From NCBI GenBank assembly GCA_029879645.1, contig JAOUPX010000014.1, forward strand, positions 1 through 43,124: a DNA stretch of 43,124 nucleotides, in the 5' to 3' direction. The position numbers and the translations under genes are program-made. The notes beneath the pieces were generated by a model, which was given only the letters and a program-made list of their open reading frames with translations, made no database searches and was not told the origin of the DNA. Position 1 is the first letter of the stretch. The number at the start of each line of letters is the position of its first letter. This document shows, piece by piece, positions 7,203-15,448 of the stretch. This DNA comes from Nitrospinota bacterium (lineage in GTDB: Bacteria; Nitrospinota; Nitrospinia; Nitrospinales; Nitrospinaceae).

Positions 7203-7908
7203 GATTCGATCTCCTTTCGGCTAAAGATCCTAGCAAACTTAATTCGGCTTCGGATTTTCGTATGTAATTAATTGTCAGTTGACTCAGGTCAAATTGTTTA
7301 TGGGTATCAAACCGGCGTGAAGCCAGCAGGGCCGCACCAGCGGCGGTTGAAAACCTTGGCGGGGTTTCAGGTTCCAAAAACCTTTTCCCTAAAGAATTTT
7401 TAAGCAGGTCCCGGTAGCGTTCCGAGCCGGTACCGGTAAACAGGGTGGGGGTCTTGATTAGATCACAAAGGGCTTCAGGAGACAGCGCGCTTTCGTTGAT
7501 CACCCCATGCAGGGAATTATTTCGGGTCTCATAAATCGCTGCGTACACTTCGCTTTTCCGGGCATCCAGCGCAGGGCAGATCGGGTGCTGGGGGGCATCC
7601 ACCGTGCAGGCCAACGCCTCCAATGTGTTGATTCCCACGAAAGGTTTTTCCGTGGCCAGGACAAATCCTTTGATGAGACTAACCCCGATTCTTAATCCTG
7701 TAAAAGAGCCTGGTCCGAGGGTAACCGCATAGCCGTCCAAGGCATCCAGACGAATTCCTCCCTGATTTAAGACGGAGTCCACCATCTGCAAAAGATATTT
7801 GGAGAAGGAAGGCTGGGGATCGGCCTTTTGCTCAGCAACGAGGACCCCGTTATTCAGAAGGGCAACACTGCAACCCGGAGTGGATGAGTCGATTCCCAAT
7901 ATTCTCAT
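7192..7908 (-). CDS. tsaB: tRNA t6A37 threonylcarbamoyltransferase complex subunit TsaB
   Basis: TsaB (YeaZ) is the dimerisation partner of TsaD in the complex that installs t6A at position 37 of ANN-decoding tRNAs. The protein begins MRILGIDSSTPGCSVALL, then has the family hallmark TLGPGSFTGLRIGVSLIKGF and ICPALDARKSEVYAAIY. I use the ATG at 7906-7908, giving 238 residues, because it has GGGAG five bases upstream and the family starts here. The longer frame from 7959 adds 17 unsupported residues. The gene lies upstream of and overlaps the DUF465 gene. Confidence 0.93.
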   Translation of the reverse strand: MRILGIDSSTPGCSVALLNNGVLVAEQKADPQPSFSKYLLQMVDSVLNQGGIRLDALDGYAVTLGPGSFTGLRIGVSLIKGFVLATEKPFVGINTLEALACTVDAPQHPICPALDARKSEVYAAIYETRNNSLHGVINESALSPEALCDLIKTPTLFTGTGSERYRDLLKNSLGKRFLEPETPPRFSTAAGAALLASRRFDTHKQFDLSQLTINYIRKSEAELSLLGSLAERRSNHGN

Positions 7909-8098
7909 CGTTCTCCCGTCTGTTTTATGAAAACTATTAAAAGCCCGCAGGCAGGGCATAATCTCTTAACTTCTATAAATTCAACTTATTTCATTAGCGC
8001 ATAAAAGTCAATGTTGAACCAGAATTCTTACCGTAGAAAAAATTATCTGAGATCTAGTGAGGAATAAGTTGTTAGTTGTCGGGTATTTATGAAAGGAG

Positions 8099-8126
8099 AA
8101 AAGTTGTGGAGGAGCCAACTTTTTTA
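8099..8126 (+). terminator. Hairpin with T-run in an otherwise gene-free stretch
   Basis: AAAAGTTG and CAACTTTT pair around a 9-nt loop, followed by further T residues on the plus strand. It lies in the 449-base gap between tsaB and the 71-residue protein gene. No plus-strand gene directly precedes it, so it may end a short unannotated RNA. The rest of 7909-8210 is AT-rich, and I see no gene in it. Confidence 0.4.
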
Positions 8127-8210
8127 GAGGCCGGTCTTATGGGTTAAAGGAATTGAAGGTCAGATGGCTAAAAATATTTGGTATTAATTGATTTTATTGA
8201 ACTTATTTTC

Positions 8211-8239
8211 TTGACAAAATTTGTCTTTCGATTTATTTT
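8211..8239 (+). promoter_or_regulatory. Sigma-70-type promoter for the 71-residue protein gene
   Basis: TTGACA at 8211-8216 is a perfect -35 and TATTTT at 8234-8239 a good -10, with a 17-base spacer. It sits in AT-rich DNA. Transcription would start near 8246, leaving an untranslated leader of about 110 bases before the ATG at 8358. Confidence 0.65.
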
Positions 8240-8357
8240 TACTTGGCATGCAATGTAAATTAAATGTAACTGTTTGAATTTGAAATGATTATAAATATGA
8301 AAATATCAACCAGTCTCATCCTATTGAAATACCCCCTTAACTGGATGGAGGACTCTT

Positions 8358-8573
8358 ATGTTCTATGAAGTTAAAGTTCTTGATGAACAAGGTAAAGTGA
8401 AGAAAGTGATATCTCCCAAGCGATTGAGCAATAAATACTGGAAGCGGAATAATGAGGGAAAGGAATTTACTGGAAACATGGGCCTTGAGGAGGACGAATT
8501 TGATTATGAATCCGGCTGGAGTACTCTGGGCCACTCGAAAAGCAGTCAGGTTAAGGTCGACGAATCCGCTTGA
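8358..8573 (+). CDS. Small hypothetical protein (71 residues)
   Basis: A short soluble protein beginning MFYEVKVLDEQGKVKKVISP. The first half is basic (KRLSNKYWKRNN) and the second acidic (LEEDEFDYESGW). There is no signal peptide, cysteine or known motif. It is supported by a strong ribosome-binding site, GGAGGA, seven bases before the ATG and by a near-consensus promoter 120-147 bases upstream. This suggests a well-expressed small protein. The gene stands alone between tsaB (divergent) and rnd. I do not recognise the family and propose no function. Confidence 0.75.
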   Translation: MFYEVKVLDEQGKVKKVISPKRLSNKYWKRNNEGKEFTGNMGLEEDEFDYESGWSTLGHSKSSQVKVDESA

Positions 8574-8725
8574 CCATTATTCTCACCTAATTTTTTCATA
8601 GAATCACGGTATTCCTGCCTTATAATTGAGAAGTTAACCGTATCGCACTGGAGTAACCATCAAGATCGTATTCAGCGCCTGCAACGCCATTATTTGGCGT
8701 AATATTAATTCCTGCCTCAAATCAC

Positions 8726-9916
8726 ATGTATGTAACCACTGACCGGGAACTACCCGATCTGATTCAAAAACTCGAAAACTGCAAAATACTGGCGGTAGAT
8801 ACCGAATTTGTCCGGGAGAAAACCTATTTTCACCGGCTGGGTCTCATCCAAATTGGCGGCGACGGGGTTTGTGGCGCGGTTGATCCCATTTCGGTGAAAA
8901 ATCTCGAGCCACTCTTGGATCTTTTGAAGCGCCGGGACAAGATAAAGGTGTTTCATGCGGGCAAGCAGGATTTGGAGATTCTGTTTCGACTGACGGGAGA
9001 AGTGGTGCAACCGGTCTTTGATACCCAGATTGCGGCTTCAATGGTAGGCTGGGGCGCCCAGATATCCTTTGCCAAAATCGTAAAAAGGGTGACAGGGAAG
9101 AAAATCAATAAATCCGAAACCTATACCGACTGGTGCCGACGCCCCCTGCGTCAGAGTCAAATCGATTATGCACTGGATGATGTCCGGTATCTGATTCCCG
9201 TTTATCACAAGTTGGTGAAGCAACTCGAAAAACTCAACCGTTCGGGTTGGGTGGAAGAGGAGCACAGGGATTTGATCGATCCTGCCAATTTCGAGCTTCC
9301 CGATCCGCACAAGCAATATTTGAAAGTCAAAAACTTTCGTACTCTCAGTTCTCAAAGTTTGGCGGTGCTGAGAGAGTTGGCGGCGTGGCGGGAAGATCAG
9401 GCGATGAAAAGAGATTGTCTGGCCAAATCGATCATCCGGGATGAGCCCCTGCTGGAAATCGCGCGGAGCCTCCCGGACTCCCGCAAGGCGATCGCGGAAA
9501 TCCGTGGAGTCAATTCCCGGGAAGTCAGTTCCAATGGCGATGAAATTCTCAATCTCATCAAAAAGGGAATGAGTATTCCCGAAGATCAGTATCCTTATAT
9601 TCCCGATTCTTCCCACTACTCGACCGGGAGGGGAGTGGAGGAACTTTTGGCCGCATTTGTTCAAATTCGTTCTGAAGTCTTAAAGATAGAACCCCATATG
9701 CTGGCCGACCGCAAAATGATTCATAGCTTTGTTGAGTTCCATGAGAAAAAAGAAGACCTCGATACGCATCCTCTGTTTCATGGCTGGCGGAAGGAATTGA
9801 TTGGGAGCGACCTGCATCTGCTTCTGGAAGGGGAGCGGGGGTTGTGCATCAATCATGACGGCAAAGTGCAGCTGATTCATCCTCCTGAAAATAATAAGCC
9901 CCCCAAAGACTCCTGA
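8726..9916 (+). CDS. rnd: Ribonuclease D
   Basis: A 3'-5' exoribonuclease that trims stable RNA and tRNA precursors. The DEDDy catalytic set is visible: Asp25 and Glu27 in DTEF, the second acidic site in HAGKQD (Asp82), and Tyr148-x3-Asp152 in QSQIDYALDDVRYL. An HRDC domain follows at about 205-290 (LAVLRELAAWREDQAMKRD...). At 396 residues it is the normal length. A TATAAT at 8621-8626 may be its -10. The leader also holds a small hairpin ACGCC-N7-GGCGT just upstream, and there is no clear Shine-Dalgarno directly before the ATG. It meets the next gene tail to tail, three bases apart. Confidence 0.93.
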   Translation: MYVTTDRELPDLIQKLENCKILAVDTEFVREKTYFHRLGLIQIGGDGVCGAVDPISVKNLEPLLDLLKRRDKIKVFHAGKQDLEILFRLTGEVVQPVFDTQIAASMVGWGAQISFAKIVKRVTGKKINKSETYTDWCRRPLRQSQIDYALDDVRYLIPVYHKLVKQLEKLNRSGWVEEEHRDLIDPANFELPDPHKQYLKVKNFRTLSSQSLAVLRELAAWREDQAMKRDCLAKSIIRDEPLLEIARSLPDSRKAIAEIRGVNSREVSSNGDEILNLIKKGMSIPEDQYPYIPDSSHYSTGRGVEELLAAFVQIRSEVLKIEPHMLADRKMIHSFVEFHEKKEDLDTHPLFHGWRKELIGSDLHLLLEGERGLCINHDGKVQLIHPPENNKPPKDS

Positions 9917-9919
9917 GTT

Positions 9920-10543
9920 TTACAAAGTTTCCGCCCATTGCTGAAATGCCGGTGTTTGCCTGAGGTTTTCCAAATCGGGATCGGTATGGAGTTCTCCCGG
10001 GTTTAGGTATCCCAGACGAATCGACTGTTGCAACGCTTTAAGGCTGGCCGCTTCCTGGCGGGTCAGTGAATAGTAGCAGGCGAGGTTGTAATACAGGTGG
10101 GGATGATCGGGAGCCCGGGTTTTTAGCGTGTCGAGCGTCTTTTTTGCCTCTTCGTATTGTTTTCCCCTTAAATAGGCACTACTCATATTGATATAGGCAT
10201 TGCTCAGTGACTGGTCATGATGCAGGGCCATCTTGTAATTCTGAACGGCCTCTTTCCAATCCCCTTTTGTTAAAAATTTGTTTCCCTCGTTGTAGTGAAA
10301 AACAGCCATCCGGTGTTCCCTTTCCGGGTCGACCGGCACGGCGCCAGGGTCGGGTGCCCGGCCGAATGCTTTGTCCAGAGGGTCAGAGGTGTCTGAGTTT
10401 GCGTCATGGCTGTGCGTGTGGTCGGAAGGGGATTCGGCTGGGTCAGGCGAGGGCAGATAATAATCGCCCATCACCGTCAGAATCAATACTAAAACCGACA
10501 GCAGGGGAATATAGATTTTCCAGGATGGAGGAATGCTTGCCAT
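9920..10543 (-). CDS. Membrane-anchored TPR protein
   Basis: The 207-residue protein begins with a single hydrophobic helix (IYIPLLSVLVLILTVMGDYYL, about 11-31). A Pro/Ser/His/Asp-rich linker with HTHSHDANSD follows, then about three tetratricopeptide repeats from about 80 to 180 (FHYNEGNKFLTKGDWKEAVQNYKMALHHD and following). A final LENLRQTPAFQQW resembles the end of many TPR proteins. It is probably anchored in the inner membrane with the TPRs in the periplasm. The binding partner is unknown. The histidine-rich linker could bind metal, but that is speculation. Confidence 0.82.
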   Translation of the reverse strand: MASIPPSWKIYIPLLSVLVLILTVMGDYYLPSPDPAESPSDHTHSHDANSDTSDPLDKAFGRAPDPGAVPVDPEREHRMAVFHYNEGNKFLTKGDWKEAVQNYKMALHHDQSLSNAYINMSSAYLRGKQYEEAKKTLDTLKTRAPDHPHLYYNLACYYSLTRQEAASLKALQQSIRLGYLNPGELHTDPDLENLRQTPAFQQWAETL

Positions 10544-10658
10544 TTATGTAGCATACCTGTTTAATCAATCCATTGCATCTTTCCTGTTCCTCGCCAGAAT
10601 GCATCGAATTGAAAAATAAATCCCTTCCGTACTTGTTCTTCATGTTTTTCATATCGTT

Positions 10659-10687
10659 TTGGATTTGGAGGGAAATTAGTTTACAAT
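10659..10687 (+). promoter_or_regulatory. Candidate mutL promoter
   Basis: TTGGAT (10659-10664) and TACAAT (10682-10687) are separated by 17 bases, 62 bases before the mutL start codon. Just downstream, AACCGG-CCTA-CCGGTT followed by TTT (10698-10716) can form a short hairpin resembling a weak terminator in the leader. The mutL ATG has no good Shine-Dalgarno sequence. Confidence 0.5.
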
Positions 10688-10748
10688 CGACTCCATGAAC
10701 CGGCCTACCGGTTTTTCCTCCATTAACCTCCTCCCTCATGAGCGTTAG

Positions 10749-12584
10749 ATGAGTATTCAGGTTCTCCCAGATGATCTTGCCAATCAAATTGCCGCGGGCG
10801 AGGTGGTCGAACGACCCGCTTCCATTGTCAAGGAACTGGTAGAAAACTCAATCGATGCGGGGTCGACTCGCATAAGCATTGAAATTGAAGAGGCTGGGAA
10901 AAAATCCATTCGCGTCTCCGATAATGGTTCGGGTATGGAAGCGGATGATGCTCGCTTGGCGTTCGAGAGACATGCGACCAGTAAAATCCAAAGCGCGAGT
11001 GACTTGGAGGGCATCCGGTCTTTGGGATTCAGAGGCGAGGCGCTTCCCAGTATCGCTTCGATCGCACGTGTGCGGCTGGCGACGGGTACCGGCGGCGGAC
11101 GTAACGGCACTGAGGTGTTTATCGAAGGAGGCGGTCCGTCCCGGGTGAAGGAAATTGCATTTTCAAAAGGAACGACCATCGAGGTTAATCAGGTGTTTTA
11201 TAACACCCCCGCACGGCAAAAATTTTTAAAGAGGGATGGCACCGAGGCGTCACATATCACTCAAGTGGTGCAACAACAGGCACTGGCACACCCGGAAATT
11301 CAATTTTCGCTGAGCCATAACGGCCGGCAACTGTTGTCCACTCTGCCGACGGATCAGGGATTGTATCGGATTGCAGAATTATTCGGGGCGGAATTGTCGA
11401 AGGAGTTGATTCGAGTGGAGCAGGATGACGGTACCTACCGTATCGAGGGATTCATCTCCAGCCCGGTGTATACCCGGTCAAACCGCAATACCCAGTACAG
11501 CTTCATCAATACCCGCTTTGTTCGTGACAAGGTTCTGTTATCCGCGACACAACAGGGCTACAGTCATCTTCTGCCAAGAGGTCAGCATCCCGTTCTGTTT
11601 TTATTTCTCACGATGGACCCTGGGTTGTTGGACGTGAATGTGCATCCGGCGAAGGCCGAGGTTCGGTTTGCATTTCAGCAGGATGTATACCGGTTTGTCA
11701 GCAATGCGGTCCAGGACGCTTTGGAACAAAATATAAAGTCATTTGTTGAGCCGGCGATAGAGGCGGAGCGGAGAGCCATATCATCTTATGACCTGCCGGG
11801 AGGGCAGGCAGTACCGGTAGCGGAATCCCATTCTGAACAGGCTTTTACTTCATCTTCGACCGAAACGGGGAAAGCGGAGTGGGCGATGGGGTTGGAGGCG
11901 CTGTATCGTTCGACTCCTCCTGTGAATTCCAGACGTGGAAGAGAAGAAGGTTCCCGGCAAATTGAATTCTTTGGACAAAAGCCCCAGCCGGTTTCTGATA
12001 TGGTATTTTCCGACTTCGAGCCGGTCGGACAGTTGAATAATTCCTTTATTTTAATGCAGGGGCCGAAGGGCGTTTTGGTGGTGGATCAACACATTGCTCA
12101 TGAGCGGGTACTGTATGAGCGATTTCGGGAAGCTGCGCAAAATAAAAAGGTGGAGGTCCAGGACTTGTTGTTTCCCCTGACGGTGGAATTTCCACCGGCA
12201 GAGGCGCAGGCTCTGACAGAGCACCTGCCATCATTGAGAGAGTTGGGGCTGGCGCTGGAACCGTTCGGGAATCATGGATTTCTAGTGCGTTCTGTGCCGG
12301 CAATTTTAAAAAACCAGGATCAGGAAAGTATTATCCGGGAAATAGCGGGACGCTTGATCCGCGAAGAGAAAGATCACACTCTCCAAGGTCGTATGGAAGA
12401 CATTATAATTATGATGTCCTGCCGTAATGCCATCAAAGTGAATCATTCAATGGAGCTGGACCAGATCCGCAAACTGATGTACGACCTTGAGCAAACTCAA
12501 ATGCCGTACACCTGTCCGCACGGACGCCCCATAGCGTTGCTGTTTGAGATGAACGATATCCTCAGAAAATTCCAAAGAATTTAA
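10749..12584 (+). CDS. mutL: DNA mismatch repair protein MutL
   Basis: MutL couples mismatch recognition by MutS to strand incision. The N-terminal GHKL ATPase has Glu32-Asn33 in KELVENSIDAG, DNGSGM at 58-63 and GFRGEAL at 93-99. The linker from about 330 to 430 is variable and Ser/Glu rich. The C-terminal domain has the nicking-endonuclease motifs: DQHIAHERVLYE beginning at Asp446 (consensus DQHA-x2-E-x4-E, with Ile for Ala), SCRNAIK around Cys558, and CPHGRP at 589-594. This MutL should therefore be an active endonuclease, as expected in organisms without MutH. At 611 residues it is the usual length. The leader and start lack a clear ribosome-binding site. Confidence 0.95.
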   Translation: MSIQVLPDDLANQIAAGEVVERPASIVKELVENSIDAGSTRISIEIEEAGKKSIRVSDNGSGMEADDARLAFERHATSKIQSASDLEGIRSLGFRGEALPSIASIARVRLATGTGGGRNGTEVFIEGGGPSRVKEIAFSKGTTIEVNQVFYNTPARQKFLKRDGTEASHITQVVQQQALAHPEIQFSLSHNGRQLLSTLPTDQGLYRIAELFGAELSKELIRVEQDDGTYRIEGFISSPVYTRSNRNTQYSFINTRFVRDKVLLSATQQGYSHLLPRGQHPVLFLFLTMDPGLLDVNVHPAKAEVRFAFQQDVYRFVSNAVQDALEQNIKSFVEPAIEAERRAISSYDLPGGQAVPVAESHSEQAFTSSSTETGKAEWAMGLEALYRSTPPVNSRRGREEGSRQIEFFGQKPQPVSDMVFSDFEPVGQLNNSFILMQGPKGVLVVDQHIAHERVLYERFREAAQNKKVEVQDLLFPLTVEFPPAEAQALTEHLPSLRELGLALEPFGNHGFLVRSVPAILKNQDQESIIREIAGRLIREEKDHTLQGRMEDIIIMMSCRNAIKVNHSMELDQIRKLMYDLEQTQMPYTCPHGRPIALLFEMNDILRKFQRI

Positions 12585-12632
12585 TCGCAGGAAGTCGCCT
12601 TTTGAGATCGCTTGAAAAATTAAAGATGCGTC

Positions 12633-13187
12633 TTAGCCCTTAAGCGTGATTTTCTTGATGGTCTTGGCCATCTTTTTCAGCTTGCTGGTGTTACGCGTTT
12701 TCTCGATTTTTCGCGATGCCTTTTTCTTTGCCGTTTTGGCGGCGCGTCCTTTGTTTTTCTTCAATGACCATTCCATATCCATCAGGCACTGGTCCTGGGA
12801 TTTCGAATTCATTTTCCTGAAATGATTCAACAGCTTTTTTTCATCTGTCGTTACCGCGACATAGTAATCCCCGCTAATTCCCTTGAAGACCAGCCGGCCT
12901 TCCTTGAGGGAACCACCGATGGCATCGACCTGACTCAGTTTCCCTGCAGGGGGGGGGACATCGGGCATTTCCAGGTCCGTGGGTTCCAGTTTGGTGGTCA
13001 GTAAACGGTCAAGTGATATATTGCCCAAGCGTGCAAATTTAACAAGGACGGCCACTGGAGCATCCCGCTCACCGGCTTCGTAGCGAACGTATGTTCGAAA
13101 GCCGATGTCAAGAACCTTGGCAATTGCCATTTGAGTGCAATTCAGTTTCTTGCGAATGACTTTCATGTTTTCCGATAATGTTGTCAT
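12633..13187 (-). CDS. XRE-family regulator with a lysine-rich C-terminal tail
   Basis: From the ATG at 13185-13187 the protein has 184 residues. Residues about 5-60 form a helix-turn-helix of the XRE/Cro type (MKVIRKKLNCTQMAIAKVLDIGFRTYVRYEAGERDAP). The middle part, about 80-125, is unassigned. The last 50 residues are almost all Lys, Arg, Ala, Thr and Ser (KKNKGRAAKTAKKKASRK...), like histone H1-type DNA-coating tails. I prefer this start over 13250 because a TATAAT -10 and a perfect inverted repeat lie between the two ATGs. The gene stands alone, convergent with mutL, and is probably autoregulated. Confidence 0.8.
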   Translation of the reverse strand: MTTLSENMKVIRKKLNCTQMAIAKVLDIGFRTYVRYEAGERDAPVAVLVKFARLGNISLDRLLTTKLEPTDLEMPDVPPPAGKLSQVDAIGGSLKEGRLVFKGISGDYYVAVTTDEKKLLNHFRKMNSKSQDQCLMDMEWSLKKNKGRAAKTAKKKASRKIEKTRNTSKLKKMAKTIKKITLKG

Positions 13188-13209
13188 AGTATCAAGTACT
13201 TTCTCCCTC

Positions 13210-13233
13210 CCGTTTAACAAACGGAAAATTATA
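13210..13233 (-). promoter_or_regulatory. Promoter -10 and inverted-repeat operator of the XRE gene
   Basis: On the minus strand TATAAT (13233-13228) is followed by a perfect inverted repeat, CCGTTT-N3-AAACGG (13224-13210), at the expected transcription start. A Cro-like protein bound there would block its own promoter. No clear -35 is seen. Confidence 0.55.
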
Positions 13234-13434
13234 GTACATCTAATACCCAAAAAAAATTAAAAACAGGTTGTATAGTTAAAAGTAGAAGGCTTTGAATGAA
13301 AAATTTCAACCCAAAAAGGGTAGGGCGGAAGAGTTAAATTCAAGCCTTAACTCATCTTAAGAAAATTGGGGATACTTTTGAGTAGAGAAGCCTCGAAGAG
13401 TGATTCGGTGAAAGGAATAAGCTGCGGATTAGGA

Positions 13435-14190
13435 TCAGGCTAATTCGATGCCGTTTTTTCTTAAATATTTGTAAGCCTCTTCGATCCAATGCCTTTCTTT
13501 TTCCAGCTTGTAATCCGGCAGATCCTTGGAAGACCCGATAATGCTTTTCATGTAATCGATAGCTTCCTTTTTTTTGCCTTTTTTATCCAACAGCCGGGCG
13601 TAGTGATAATACGCTTTAAAAAAATGAAATGAATTAATGACGGCCTCATACGCTTCCAGCGCTTTATCTTCCTGTCCTGAGAGGCGGTAACATTCGGCCA
13701 GTCCGAAAATAGCATTTCCGTAATCGTATTTTTTATCGATCTTGATTAACTCCTCAAGAATTTTGGCGGCCTCTGCGGGCTGGCCCATGCCATGAAGGGC
13801 CTTTGCCAAACCGTAACGGGCCTCGGTCAGTTCCGGATCCTTTTTAACGGCTTCTTCGAATTGTGTCACCGCCAATTCGAATTTTTTCTGCTCCAGATAA
13901 ATTTGCCCGAGCTTTTCGTAATGGTAGGCTTTGTGGTATTTGGTGATCAATTCCTTGAGCTGCAGGGTCTCCTCGGTTTCGATTTCGCGCGACGGACCGG
14001 CATTGAACAATTGGATGGGTTGTAGCATAGGTCCACCTGCCCTGGTTTTTACTGCGAAAAAATAGGCAAATGGTCCTACCGGAATCAGCACCAGAATGAT
14101 GATGATCCAGATAAAATGTTCTTTTCGATTAAAGCAGTCCATGCACATCCATAGCACAAAGCCCGCATATGCGATCCAAAATATATCCAT
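13435..14190 (-). CDS. Membrane protein with PLDc_N-like N-terminus and TPRs
   Basis: A 251-residue protein. Residues 1-48 form two membrane helices joined by a short loop (MDIFWIAYAGFVLWMCMDC and HFIWIIIILVLIPVGPFAYFFAVK), which resembles the PLDc_N two-helix module. From about 90 onward come four or so TPRs (KAYHYEKLGQIYLEQKKFELAVTQFEEAVKKDPE and following). Four terminal residues GIELA end the protein. It is the last gene of the panB-panC-panD operon: its ATG overlaps the panD stop in a TAATG. The tight link suggests co-expression, but no role in pantothenate synthesis is known. Confidence 0.8.
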   Translation of the reverse strand: MDIFWIAYAGFVLWMCMDCFNRKEHFIWIIIILVLIPVGPFAYFFAVKTRAGGPMLQPIQLFNAGPSREIETEETLQLKELITKYHKAYHYEKLGQIYLEQKKFELAVTQFEEAVKKDPELTEARYGLAKALHGMGQPAEAAKILEELIKIDKKYDYGNAIFGLAECYRLSGQEDKALEAYEAVINSFHFFKAYYHYARLLDKKGKKKEAIDYMKSIIGSSKDLPDYKLEKERHWIEEAYKYLRKNGIELA

Positions 14191-14579
14191 TACGACATTG
14201 CTTCTGAGGTAAAGGCCAAAGCTCCCTGCCGCTCGACGACCTTGTTGCTTTCATCCAGCAGGAGTACTCGGGGCTGATAATGATCGATTTTGTCTATATC
14301 AATCATACCATAAGCCGCGATTATGATGCGATCCTTTCTCTCCACCAATCTTGCGGCGGCGCCATTGACCGAAATCACCCCGCTCCCCCGTTCTCCGGGT
14401 ATGACATATGTAATCAATCGGTTGCCGTTATTGATGTCATAAATATGCACCTGCTCGTATGAGGAAATCCCGACTTCGTCCATAAGGGCCTCGTCGATTT
14501 GAATACTTCCCTCATATTCAATATTCCGGTCCGTTACCGTGGCCCGGTGCAATTTGGCTGCCAGCATTATTTTCTGCAT
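14190..14579 (-). CDS. panD: Aspartate 1-decarboxylase
   Basis: PanD makes beta-alanine from aspartate for pantothenate. The proenzyme cuts itself between Gly24 and Ser25 (YEGS) to form the pyruvoyl cofactor. The N-terminal MLAAKLHRATVT and the NGAAARLVERKDRIII stretch are family hallmarks. At 129 residues it is full length. Its ATG overlaps the panC stop (TGATG), and its own stop overlaps the start of the downstream TPR gene, so translation is coupled. Confidence 0.96.
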   Translation of the reverse strand: MQKIMLAAKLHRATVTDRNIEYEGSIQIDEALMDEVGISSYEQVHIYDINNGNRLITYVIPGERGSGVISVNGAAARLVERKDRIIIAAYGMIDIDKIDHYQPRVLLLDESNKVVERQGALAFTSEAMS

Positions 14580-15427
14580 CAGATTCTCTCGATTAAACAG
14601 TTGTCAATGAGCCGGGCTTTCCCGACATGAACCGCCAGGGCAATCATCGCCTTTCCCCGGACTTCCTCCAATTCCTCAAAGCGCTTGGGATCGCATACCG
14701 AAATATAATCCACCTGCGCCTGGCCTTCCCGTTCAATTATGCTCCGCATCCGCGAGCGCAGGGTTTCTGCCGAAGATTCTCCCTGCGCGACCAGTTGTTG
14801 CGCCTGCTGTAATGCCTCGTGAAGTGATTTTGCGGTTTCTCGTTCCGCTTCTCCCAGATATTGGTTGCGTGAACTCAGGGCCAACCCATCCAGTTCACGG
14901 ATGATGGGCAGGCCGACAATTTCGATATCCAGGTTGAGGTCGTCCACCATTTTCCGGATTACCTCCAGTTGTTGACGATCTTTCTCACCGAAAAATGCGG
15001 AATGCGGTTGAACGAGATGAAACAGTTTCAACACGATAGTGGTCACCCCGCGAAACAGTTCCCGGCGGCTCTTACCGCACAGTTTGTCGGTAATCTCCTC
15101 GACGTGGACATAAGTCTGAAATCCCTCCGGGTACATTTCGTCCGCCGTGGGGAGGAATAGAGCATCTACCCCCAGTTGATCCAATTTGCTCCGGTCCGAT
15201 TCTTCATCCCGAGGATAGGCGTCCAGATCTTCATTGGGTCCGAATTGCCTGGGGTTCACGAAGATGCTGACCACCGTCCGGTCGCAGGTGCTGATGGATT
15301 TTCTCACCAGACTCAGATGTCCCTCGTGCAGGTACCCCATGGTAGGAACCAGCCCAATGGTTTTCCCATCCTGGTGTGCCTCACGCGACCATGCTTTCAT
15401 TTCGCTCAGGGTTTTTAAAGTTTTCAT
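14579..15427 (-). CDS. panC: Pantothenate synthetase (pantoate-beta-alanine ligase)
   Basis: PanC joins pantoate and beta-alanine with ATP. The adenylate-forming nucleotidyltransferase motifs are present: LVPTMGYLHEGHLSLV (HxGH at 34-37) near the N-terminus, SIFVNPRQFGPNEDL, FFGEKDRQQLEVI and LALSSRNQYL (KMSKS-like). At 282 residues it is normal. The ribosome-binding site GGAAAAG precedes the ATG. It lies 21 bases downstream of panB and overlaps panD by one base. Confidence 0.96.
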   Translation of the reverse strand: MKTLKTLSEMKAWSREAHQDGKTIGLVPTMGYLHEGHLSLVRKSISTCDRTVVSIFVNPRQFGPNEDLDAYPRDEESDRSKLDQLGVDALFLPTADEMYPEGFQTYVHVEEITDKLCGKSRRELFRGVTTIVLKLFHLVQPHSAFFGEKDRQQLEVIRKMVDDLNLDIEIVGLPIIRELDGLALSSRNQYLGEAERETAKSLHEALQQAQQLVAQGESSAETLRSRMRSIIEREGQAQVDYISVCDPKRFEELEEVRGKAMIALAVHVGKARLIDNCLIERI

Positions 15428-15448
15428 GATTCTTTTCCAATAATCAAC

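Noticed and set aside
8089-8127. Twelve-codon frame ending in the T-tailed hairpin.
   Set aside because: It has no ribosome-binding site; the hairpin explains the sequence better.
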